Source: Pseudomonas marginalis (GTDB lineage Bacteria > Pseudomonadota > Gammaproteobacteria > Pseudomonadales > Pseudomonadaceae). From it: a stretch of 64,000 nt of DNA. Location of the stretch: NCBI RefSeq assembly GCF_001645105.1, contig NZ_LKEG01000041.1, positions 76,760-140,759 on the forward strand. Reading direction: 5' to 3'. The translations under genes and the position numbers were made by a program. Below, piece after piece: positions 57,288-64,000 of the stretch (positions are counted from its first letter, which is position 1; each line of letters begins with the position of its first letter). The notes below the pieces were generated by a model, which saw nothing but the letters and a program-made list of their open reading frames with translations, was not told the DNA's origin and searched no databases.

Positions 57288-57890
57288 CTACAGCTGATCG
57301 ATATGCCGATACTCCAACTGCAACCTGATCGCCAACTCCCGAGCCCGACCCAACCTGATCGGCCCGCGCTCGATATCCACCAACAACCCCGGACACGCCA
57401 GCAGCGACAACCCGTTAATATCCTTGAGTCGCCCGTCAGTAATCACCAGCAAGCGCTGCCGCTCAGCCGGATATCGCTTGCGCCGTACCGCCAGCCATTC
57501 CCCGGCTTCGGTCAATGCCGCCAGCAATGGCGTGCCACCGCCCGCCCCCAACTGCTCCAGCCAGCCCGCCAAGCCCTTGGCTGCTTTCAATCCCTGTACC
57601 TGCCACTTCGGCACTGGCCCGCTCGCGGTCAACAACGCCATCCGTGCCCGTTGGCGGTAAGCGTCATCAAATAATTGCGCCAACAAGCCCTTGGCGTCGG
57701 TTAACGCCCGATGCCGCCGTGTAGACGCCGACGCATCGACAATCACCAGCCACAGCTCATGGGCCGCACGACTGCGCAGGTGAAACAGCAAGTCCTCTCG
57801 CGATTGCGGCCGACCACCGAGCAAAGTGCCCGGCCAATTGATCGCGCCTTGCTTAGCGCTGCGTGCCTTGCCGTGCCTGCCGCTGTCCAA
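57288..57890 (-). CDS. VWA (ChlD-like) part of cobalt-chelatase medium subunit, -1 frame
   Basis: About 200 aa of von Willebrand A domain with the MIDAS motif DASAS (near residue 53) and TDGR. The frame is open upstream through 57950, and the only start inside it is a poorly placed TTG (57890). The simplest reading is that it is made as the C-terminal half of a fusion by -1 frameshifting at 57950-57956 from the ChlI-like gene, giving a product of about 551 aa. It would assemble with CobN and the small ChlI-like product as a cobalt chelatase. Confidence 0.85.
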   Translation of the reverse strand: MDSGRHGKARSAKQGAINWPGTLLGGRPQSREDLLFHLRSRAAHELWLVIVDASASTRRHRALTDAKGLLAQLFDDAYRQRARMALLTASGPVPKWQVQGLKAAKGLAGWLEQLGAGGGTPLLAALTEAGEWLAVRRKRYPAERQRLLVITDGRLKDINGLSLLACPGLLVDIERGPIRLGRARELAIRLQLEYRHIDQL

Positions 57891-57908
57891 TCGCCCTGCC
57901 TTGGGCCG

Positions 57909-57956
57909 GGCATCCGCCCCCGCGTCAGGCCGGGGGCGAATGCCTAGGGCTTTTTT
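57909..57956 (-). other. Programmed -1 ribosomal frameshift signal in chlD
   Basis: On the minus strand the slippery heptamer A AAA AAG (57956-57950) is in the correct phase of the ChlI-like frame (CCA AAA AAG CCC TAG). After a 5-nt spacer a hairpin begins: GGCAT + mismatch + CGCCCCCG pairing with CGGGGGCG + ATGCC, 13 bp over an 8-nt loop. A -1 slip avoids the TAG and enters the VWA frame. Confidence 0.85.
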
Positions 57957-58942
57957 GGCCAGGCGGGCACATCCCGACGAGCGCCGGTGGGTAACGCCGG
58001 GGCGGGCATATCACCCCATTGGCCTTGGCCGGGCGAGGTGTCCGACGGTTTCGGTGCCTGGCCTTCAGGAGGCGGGCTGGACGGTGGCGCTTGCTCCTGA
58101 CGGCGATGGCGCAGGGCAAACTCGGCAACGGCTTCGATATCTTCCTCGGCGATGGCGTTGGCCCCCCGCCATGCGGCATGCGCCCTCGCGCCTCGCAGCC
58201 AGACAAGGTCCGCGCGCAGGCCGTCGACACCGGCGGCGAAGCACCGCTCGGTGATCTGCGCCAGCGCCCGATCATCCAACTCGATACTGTCGAGCCGCGC
58301 CCGCGCCTGGGTACAACGTTCGCGCAAGGCTGCTTGAGGCTCCGACCATTGCACGCAGAACACCGCGGGATCGCTGTCGAAATCCAACCGCCGACGGATG
58401 ATCTGCCCGCGCTCGGTCGGCAAGGTCTGCCCGCTCAACGCCACGTTGAAACCAAAGCGGTCGAGCAGTTGCGGGCGCAGCTCGCCCTCCTCCGGGTTCA
58501 TGGTGCCGATCAGCACAAACCGCGCCGAATGGCGATGGGAAATGCCGTCGCGCTCGATCAGGTTGGTGCCGCTCGCCGCCACGTCCAACAGCAGGTCCAC
58601 CAGGTGATCGGGTAGCAAGTTGACCTCGTCGACATACAACACGCCGCCGTCAGCCTTGGCCAATACGCCGGGTGAAAATTGCGCACGGCCCTCGCCCAAT
58701 GCGGCGTCCAGGTCCAGTGTGCCGACCAGGCGCTCTTCGGTGGCGCCCAACGGCAAGGTCACGAACTGTCCGCTGGCCAACAGGTCCGCGAGGCCGCGCG
58801 CCAGGGTCGACTTGGCCATGCCGCGCGGGCCTTCGATCAGCACGCCGCCGATCTTTGGGTCGATGGCGGTCAGGCACAGCGCCAGTTTCAGGTCGTCTGC
58901 GCCGACCACGGCGGACAGCGGGAAATGGGGAATATCAGTCAT
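57944..58942 (-). CDS. chlD: ChlI-like AAA+ small subunit of cobalt chelatase (0-frame product of chlD)
   Basis: A 332-aa product from ATG 58942 (MTDIPHFPLSAVVGADDLKL). Walker A is GPRGMAKST near residue 41 and Walker B is GGVLYVDEVNLLPDHLVDLL near residue 100. The GTMNPEEGELRPQLLDRFGF block is typical of Mg/Co-chelatase AAA+ subunits. The tail is proline-rich and ends just past a slippery A AAA AAG. Standard decoding stops here, giving the small subunit; frameshifting adds the VWA domain to give the medium subunit. It lies 216 bp downstream of cobN, across a REP cluster. Confidence 0.9.
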   Translation of the reverse strand: MTDIPHFPLSAVVGADDLKLALCLTAIDPKIGGVLIEGPRGMAKSTLARGLADLLASGQFVTLPLGATEERLVGTLDLDAALGEGRAQFSPGVLAKADGGVLYVDEVNLLPDHLVDLLLDVAASGTNLIERDGISHRHSARFVLIGTMNPEEGELRPQLLDRFGFNVALSGQTLPTERGQIIRRRLDFDSDPAVFCVQWSEPQAALRERCTQARARLDSIELDDRALAQITERCFAAGVDGLRADLVWLRGARAHAAWRGANAIAEEDIEAVAEFALRHRRQEQAPPSSPPPEGQAPKPSDTSPGQGQWGDMPAPALPTGARRDVPAWPKKP

Positions 58943-58963
58943 GCGAATTCTCTTTAAATCCTG

Positions 58964-59141
58964 CCTGTGGTGAACGGGCTTGCCCTGTGGTGAGCAGGCT
59001 TGTCCTGTGGTGAGCGGGCTTGCCCCGCGCTGGGCGGCGAAGCCGCCCCCCCTGCGATACACCGCGTTATACCTGAAAAAATGAGACGACCTTGTCAGGG
59101 CCGCTTCGCAGCCCAGCGCGGGGCAAGCCCGCTCACCACAC
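58964..59141. repeat. REP cluster with a triplicated 20-bp unit
   Basis: Three tandem 20-bp copies (58964-58983, 58984-59003, 59004-59023) of CCTGTGGTGAGCGGGCTTGC with one or two changes each are followed by a GC-rich hairpin (GGCGG-CGAA-CCGCC type). An inverted arm lies at 59100-59141. It sits between cobN and chlD. Confidence 0.85.
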
Positions 59142-59158
59142 AAAAAACCAAATACGTG

Positions 59159-62100
59159 TTAGCTGTCTTCTTCTATATCCAGCAACAGGTTTTCCAACGC
59201 CTCACGGTACGCCCCCGGCTCCTGCCACATCCCACGCTGCTGGGCTTCCAGCATGCGTTCGGTCATATCGCGCAGTGCATCCGGGTTGTGCTGTTGCACA
59301 AAGGCCCGGGTGTCGGGGTCGAGCAAATAGGCGTCGGCCAACAAGGCGTATTGGTGATCGTCAATCAGCGCGGTAGTGGCGTCGAACGCAAACAGGTTGT
59401 CCACGGTCGCCGCCATCTCGAACGCACCTTTATAGCCATGGCGCTTCACGCCTTCGATCCACTTGGGGTTGGCGGCGCGGGAACGGATCACCCGGTTCAG
59501 CTCTTCCTTCAAGGTACGGATCTTCGGCAGGTCCGGCTGGCTATGGTCGCCATGGTAGCTGGCGGCCTTGTCACCGCTCAGGGTTTCCACGGCGGCGAGC
59601 ATGCCGCCCTGGAATTGGTAGTAATCATTGGAATCAAGCAGGTCGTGCTCGCGGTTGTCCTGGTTCTGCAAAACGGCCTGAACCTGGCTCAACCGCTGGG
59701 CGAACTGTTCGCGGGCGGCGGTGCCCTCGTCGGCGCCGCCATACGCGTAGCCGCCCCAGTTCAGGTAGACCTCGGCCAGGTCTTCGCGGCTCTGCCACAG
59801 GCGCCCGTCGATCGCGCCCTGCACACCCGCGCCATAGGCGCCAGGCTTGGCGCCGAAGATGCGCCAGCCGGCCTGTTTCGCCGCAGCCTCTGCGTCCAGG
59901 CCGGACGCCAGCAAGGCCTCGCGCTCACTGCGCACCTTGGCCGCCAACGGGTTCATAGCGTCCGGTTCGTCGAGCGCGGCCACCGCCTGCACCGCTGCAT
60001 CGAACAGGCGGATCAGGTTAGCGAAGGCATCCCGGAAGAAGCCGGACACCCGCAGCGTCACGTCAACGCGCGGCCGGTCCAGCAAGCTGATCGGCAGAAT
60101 CTCGAAGTCATCCACGCGCTGGCTGCCCGTCGCCCACACCGGGCGCACGCCCATCAGTGCCATGGCCTGGGCGATATCATCGCCACCGGTACGCATGGTC
60201 GCGGTGCCCCATACCGACAGGCCGAGCTGGCGCAGATGGTCGCCATGGTCCTGGAGGTGTCGCTCCAGGATCAGGTTGGCCGACTGGAAACCGATGCGCC
60301 AGGCGGTGGTGGTGGGCAGGTTGCGCACGTCGACGCTGAAAAAGTTGCGTCCGGTGGGCAGCACATCCAAACGCCCGCGACTCGGCGCACCGCTGGGGCC
60401 AGCGGGCACGAAACGGCCGCCCAAGGCGTCCAGCAGCCCGCGCATTTCCGCCGGCCCACAGGCGTCCAGGCGTGGCGCCACAACGATACGCAGGCTTTCG
60501 ATCACCGCTTTCACGTCTTCCCAGCCGGGCTCTTCCAACTGCTCCAGCGGCCCTTCCAACGCCTGCTCGATCAACCGCGCCGCGTACAGCTCCAGGCGCT
60601 CACGGGTATCACCGGCAGTGCGCCACAACTGAGCGTCAATCTTCTGCAACACCTCGGGACGCCGTCCGGTCCAGGGTTCGGCCAGGGCGCAGTCCAGCGG
60701 GTCGAAACCCAAGTCAAACGCCTTGGCCAGCACCCGCAGCACACTCGACTGCGGGCCACGGCCATCGCCACGCGGGATGCGCAGCAAAGCCAGCAAGGTG
60801 TCGATACGCAAGCGGCCGGCGGGCGACTCGCCAAAAATGTGCAGGCCGTCGCGGATCTGCGACTCCTTCAGGTCGCACAGGTAGGTGTCCAGGCGCGGCA
60901 GCCACACGGCCGCGTCGGCATCGCTCTCCAGCTCCAGCTCCTGGTCGATGCGGGTTTCACGCACCAGCGCGAGGATGTCTTTCTGCAACGCCAGGGCGCG
61001 GCGCGGGTCGAGCAATTGCGCTTCGTAATACTCGTCGGCCAACAACTCCAGGTTGCGCAGTGGGCCGTAGGTTTCGGCACGGGTCAGCGGCGGCATCAGG
61101 TGATCGATGATCACCGCCTGCGTGCGCCGCTTGGCTTGGGCGCCCTCGCCCGGGTCGTTGACGATAAACGGATAGATATTCGGCAGCGGCCCCAGCAGCG
61201 CGTCGGGCCAGCAGTTCTCCGACAGGCCCACACCCTTGCCCGGCAGCCATTCGAGGTTGCCGTGCTTGCCCACATGGATCACGCCATGGGCGCCGTAGGT
61301 GTGGCGCAGCCAAAAGTAAAACGCCAAGTACGCGTGAGGCGGCACCAAGTCCGGATCGTGATACACCGCGCTGGCGTCCACCTGATAACCCCGCGCCGGT
61401 TGGATGCCGACAAAGGTCAGGCCCAGGCGCAGGCCGGCGATCATCATGCGACCGTCGCGGCACATCGGGTCGTTCTGCGGCGGGCCCCAGCGTTCCAGCA
61501 CCGCCTGGCGATTGGCCTCGGGCAAGCGCTGGAACAGCACCTCGTAGTCATCCAGCCCCAGGCTTTGATGGCACGGGCGCAGGTCGAGGCTGTCCAGGTC
61601 GTTGGTGACACCGCCCAACAGGTCGTGGATCAACGCCGTGCCGCTGTCGGGCAAGGTGTCCGGCAGCGGATAGCCTTCGGCTTGCAGGGCACGCAGGATA
61701 TTCAGCGCGGCGGCCGGGGTATCCAGGCCCACGCCGTTACCGATCCGGCCGTCGCGGGTCGGGTAATTGGCAAGGATCAGCGCAACGCGTTTATCCGCAT
61801 TCGACACCCGCGCCAGCTCGACCCAACGCCGCGCCAGCTCAGCGACAAAATCCATGCGCTCAGGTGCGGCGCGGTAGCACACCACATCCGACTGGCTGCG
61901 CTCGCTGCGCCAGGCCAGGTCCTTGAAACTGATCGGCCGGCTGATGATGCGCCCGTCCAGCTCCGGCAAGGCAATGTGCATGGCCAGGTCACGCGGGCCG
62001 AGGCCTTGCTCGCTGGCTTCCCAGCCGGGCTGGTTGTCCTGGGCGCAGATCGCCTGGATCACCGGGATATTGCGGCGAAACGGGCGCAGGTGCGGCGCTT

Positions 62101-62920
62101 CCGGGCTGGACTGGGCAAAGCCGGTGGTGTTCAGGATCACCGCCGCGCCGACCTCATCCAGCCAGTCCTCGACCACCGTCAGGCAGCCCGGCTCTTTCAA
62201 ACTGGCCACCGCCATCGGCAACGGGTTGAGGCCCGCCGCCTGCAAGCGCTGGCAGAACACATCGATAAAACCGGTATTGGCCGCCTGCAAATGCGAGCGA
62301 TAAAACAGCACCGCCGCCACCGGCCAGTCAGCGTTCCAGTCGGCCTGCCAATCGGTCAGACGGGCATTGGCGTGACGGGGATGATAAATCGCCGTGCGCG
62401 GCAGGGTGTGCGGCGCTTCCCAGGCGTAGTCGCGGCCCAGGTAACCACTGGCCAGGCAGCGATAGAAATCCAAGGCATTGCCCAGGCCGCCCTGGCGCAG
62501 GAACTGCCAGAGGCGATCACGCTCTTCTGCGCCGACGGTGCTCAACGCGCTGAGCTCCGGGTCCGGGCGATCATCCCCCGGTACCAGGATCAACTGCACG
62601 CCACGTTCGGCCAACTCCACCAAGCGCTCGATGCCGTAGCGCCAATAACCGATGCCGCCGTGCAGCGAAATCAGGATGACCTTGGCGTGGCGCAGCACCT
62701 CATCGACGTACAGGTCGACCGAGGCATGGTTCTGCACCTGCATCGGGTTGGCCAGGCGCAAGCTGGGGTAGTCGTCGGGCAACTGCTGGGCCGCTTCGGC
62801 CAACAGCGCCAGGCTGGAATCACCGCTGCACAGGATCACCAGTTCAGCGGGGGTTTGGCCAAGGTCGGCAATATTGTCGTCCGAGACAAAACCACCGGGC
62901 TGAGTCCTGAGCAGGTGCAT
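59159..62920 (-). CDS. cobN: Cobaltochelatase large subunit CobN
   Basis: A 1253-aa protein of the CobN/BchH family, which inserts cobalt into hydrogenobyrinic acid a,c-diamide in aerobic B12 synthesis. Family segments seen include ILISLHGGIGYWRYGIERLV near residue 85, HVGKHGNLEWLPGKGVGLSE (~540), the VWLPRLDTYLCDLKES region, and NAANPKWIEGVKRHGYKG-like sequence near the C-terminus (RAANPKWIEGVKRHGYKGAF). Length is close to other CobN proteins. The start is 3 bp after the cobW stop. Partners are the two chlD products. Confidence 0.95.
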   Translation of the reverse strand: MHLLRTQPGGFVSDDNIADLGQTPAELVILCSGDSSLALLAEAAQQLPDDYPSLRLANPMQVQNHASVDLYVDEVLRHAKVILISLHGGIGYWRYGIERLVELAERGVQLILVPGDDRPDPELSALSTVGAEERDRLWQFLRQGGLGNALDFYRCLASGYLGRDYAWEAPHTLPRTAIYHPRHANARLTDWQADWNADWPVAAVLFYRSHLQAANTGFIDVFCQRLQAAGLNPLPMAVASLKEPGCLTVVEDWLDEVGAAVILNTTGFAQSSPEAPHLRPFRRNIPVIQAICAQDNQPGWEASEQGLGPRDLAMHIALPELDGRIISRPISFKDLAWRSERSQSDVVCYRAAPERMDFVAELARRWVELARVSNADKRVALILANYPTRDGRIGNGVGLDTPAAALNILRALQAEGYPLPDTLPDSGTALIHDLLGGVTNDLDSLDLRPCHQSLGLDDYEVLFQRLPEANRQAVLERWGPPQNDPMCRDGRMMIAGLRLGLTFVGIQPARGYQVDASAVYHDPDLVPPHAYLAFYFWLRHTYGAHGVIHVGKHGNLEWLPGKGVGLSENCWPDALLGPLPNIYPFIVNDPGEGAQAKRRTQAVIIDHLMPPLTRAETYGPLRNLELLADEYYEAQLLDPRRALALQKDILALVRETRIDQELELESDADAAVWLPRLDTYLCDLKESQIRDGLHIFGESPAGRLRIDTLLALLRIPRGDGRGPQSSVLRVLAKAFDLGFDPLDCALAEPWTGRRPEVLQKIDAQLWRTAGDTRERLELYAARLIEQALEGPLEQLEEPGWEDVKAVIESLRIVVAPRLDACGPAEMRGLLDALGGRFVPAGPSGAPSRGRLDVLPTGRNFFSVDVRNLPTTTAWRIGFQSANLILERHLQDHGDHLRQLGLSVWGTATMRTGGDDIAQAMALMGVRPVWATGSQRVDDFEILPISLLDRPRVDVTLRVSGFFRDAFANLIRLFDAAVQAVAALDEPDAMNPLAAKVRSEREALLASGLDAEAAAKQAGWRIFGAKPGAYGAGVQGAIDGRLWQSREDLAEVYLNWGGYAYGGADEGTAAREQFAQRLSQVQAVLQNQDNREHDLLDSNDYYQFQGGMLAAVETLSGDKAASYHGDHSQPDLPKIRTLKEELNRVIRSRAANPKWIEGVKRHGYKGAFEMAATVDNLFAFDATTALIDDHQYALLADAYLLDPDTRAFVQQHNPDALRDMTERMLEAQQRGMWQEPGAYREALENLLLDIEEDS

Positions 62921-62923
62921 GGG

Positions 62924-63985
62924 TTAAACGCTGAGGGCTGCGCGCAGTTGCGCTTCGAGACCTGCCGCATCCAGGTCCTGGCCGATCAGCACCAGGCGCG
63001 TGATGCGCGCTTCGTCGGCGCCCCACGCGCGGTCGAAATGCTTGTCGAAACGCGTGCCCACGCCCTGGATCAGCAGACGCATCGGCTTGTTCGGGATCGC
63101 GGCGAAACCTTTGACACGCAGGATGCCGTGCTGCACCACCAATTGCGTCAGGGCGTCGAGCAGCAGCGCTTCGTCGGCTTGCGGCAGGTCGATGGAGATG
63201 GAGTCAAACGCATCGTGATCGTGATCGTCTTCACCGTCGTGGTGGTGATCGTGATGGCTGTGGCGTCCGTCGATATGCTCTTCGGCACCGGCGTCCAGGC
63301 CGATCAGCACGTCCAGCGGCAGGCGACCGCTGCTGGCTTCGATGATCTTCACCGCTGGCGGCAGTTCTTCGGCGACTTCCAGGCGCACGCGGGCCAGGTC
63401 TTCGGCGCTGATCAGGTCGGCTTTATTGAGGATGACCAGGTCGGCACTGGCCAACTGGTCGGCGAACAGCTCGTGCAGTGGCGATTCGTGGTCGAGGTTC
63501 GGGTCGAGTTTGCGCTGGGCATCGACCTGGTCCGGGAACGCGGCGAACGTGCCGGCGGCCACGGCTGGGCTGTCGACCACGGTGATCACCGCGTCAACGG
63601 TGCAGGCACTGCGGATTTCCGGCCACTGGAAGGCTTGCACCAAGGGTTTTGGCAGGGCCAGGCCGGAGGTTTCGATGAGGATATGGTCAAGGTCGCCGCG
63701 ACGGGCGACCAATTCGCGCATTACCGGGAAGAATTCTTCCTGCACGGTGCAGCACAGGCAGCCGTTGGCCAGCTCGTAGACGCGGCCGTTGGCTTCTTCT
63801 TCGGTGCAACCGATGGAGCACTGCTTGAGGATTTCACCGTCGATGCCCAACTCACCGAATTCATTGACGATCACCGCGATGCGACGGCCCTGGGCGTTGT
63901 CGAGCATATGGCGCAGCAAGGTGGTTTTGCCCGAACCGAGAAAGCCGGTAACGATGGTGACGGGAAGTTTGGCCAGTGTTTTCAT
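62924..63985 (-). CDS. cobW: CobW, G3E-family GTPase/metallochaperone
   Basis: A 353-aa GTPase. P-loop GFLGSGKT at residues 14-21, the metal-binding GCLCC (Cys 75, 77, 78) and a His/Asp-rich stretch (HSHHDHHHDGEDDHDHD) near residue 240. CobW is thought to deliver cobalt to the CobN chelatase, which fits its place directly upstream of cobN. The ATG at 63985 is near the end of the window, so its promoter and any cobalamin riboswitch lie outside. Confidence 0.95.
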   Translation of the reverse strand: MKTLAKLPVTIVTGFLGSGKTTLLRHMLDNAQGRRIAVIVNEFGELGIDGEILKQCSIGCTEEEANGRVYELANGCLCCTVQEEFFPVMRELVARRGDLDHILIETSGLALPKPLVQAFQWPEIRSACTVDAVITVVDSPAVAAGTFAAFPDQVDAQRKLDPNLDHESPLHELFADQLASADLVILNKADLISAEDLARVRLEVAEELPPAVKIIEASSGRLPLDVLIGLDAGAEEHIDGRHSHHDHHHDGEDDHDHDAFDSISIDLPQADEALLLDALTQLVVQHGILRVKGFAAIPNKPMRLLIQGVGTRFDKHFDRAWGADEARITRLVLIGQDLDAAGLEAQLRAALSV

Positions 63986-64000
63986 CGGATGCCCTTGGGG

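Noticed and set aside
58964..59023. Possible CRISPR repeats
   Set aside because: The 20-bp units are directly adjacent with no spacers and match a REP sequence; no cas genes are present.

Overview
The window reads as chromosomal DNA of a fluorescent pseudomonad, most likely the Pseudomonas fluorescens group. The basis is high GC with strong third-position bias, a complete fapABCDEF amyloid operon, a ptxS-kguEKTD 2-ketogluconate operon with PtxS operators, an aerobic cobalt-chelatase cluster (cobW-cobN-chlD), and several families of REP/REPIN palindromes of the kind scattered through P. fluorescens genomes. I saw no rRNA, tRNA, CRISPR array, prophage or insertion sequence.

Layout. 1-2410: REP remnants, a DUF1345 membrane protein, and an AraC regulator next to a LysE-type exporter. 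2411-9131: three minus-strand surface or structural genes (a pertactin-like autotransporter and two related proteins built of five beta-rich repeats). 9335-14490: ptxS-kguEKTD with two perfect PtxS operators. 14510-22388: a REPIN, a chemoreceptor, an NCS2 purine-type permease, an LEA-type lipoprotein, a nested REPIN, a nitrilase with a divergent LysR regulator, small conserved proteins and an Ldh_2-family reductase. 22595-28839: a 1695-aa dermonecrotic-toxin-like protein ending in an HExxH zinc-protease module, then a FecR-type protein without a sigma factor. 28950-35321: the fap operon, with a textbook sigma-54 control region (two dyads, an IHF-like site, a -24/-12 promoter), facing a convergent sigma-54 activator gene.

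35664-47391: small proteins, a gnd-zwf-HAD operon, a phosphoethanolamine transferase, a TonB-dependent siderophore receptor, an acetyltransferase, a ZapE-type ATPase, an NTF2-like protein and a WYL regulator. 47618-56085: a long minus-strand run nadK - metallophosphatase - AAA+ ATPase - membrane protein - TPR membrane protein - YeaC - DUF2797 - pepN. 56232-57179: DUF1853. 57288-63985: cobW-cobN-chlD, where the ChlI-like and VWA parts of chlD are joined by what looks like a programmed -1 frameshift (A AAA AAG, then a 13-bp hairpin 5 nt downstream).

How the genes work together. The kgu genes import and phosphorylate 2-ketogluconate and reduce it to 6-phosphogluconate, the substrate of the gnd product encoded further along. 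The fap genes encode a complete amyloid assembly line (chaperone-like FapA, nucleator FapB, fibre FapC, protease FapD, FapE, pore FapF) with an intercistronic terminator after fapC that should favour the fibre subunit. The cob cluster supplies cobalt insertion for aerobic B12 synthesis. Starts were moved from the longest reading frame where a ribosome-binding site and the family N-terminus supported an internal codon. Everything here comes from reading the sequence; no alignments or searches were run.
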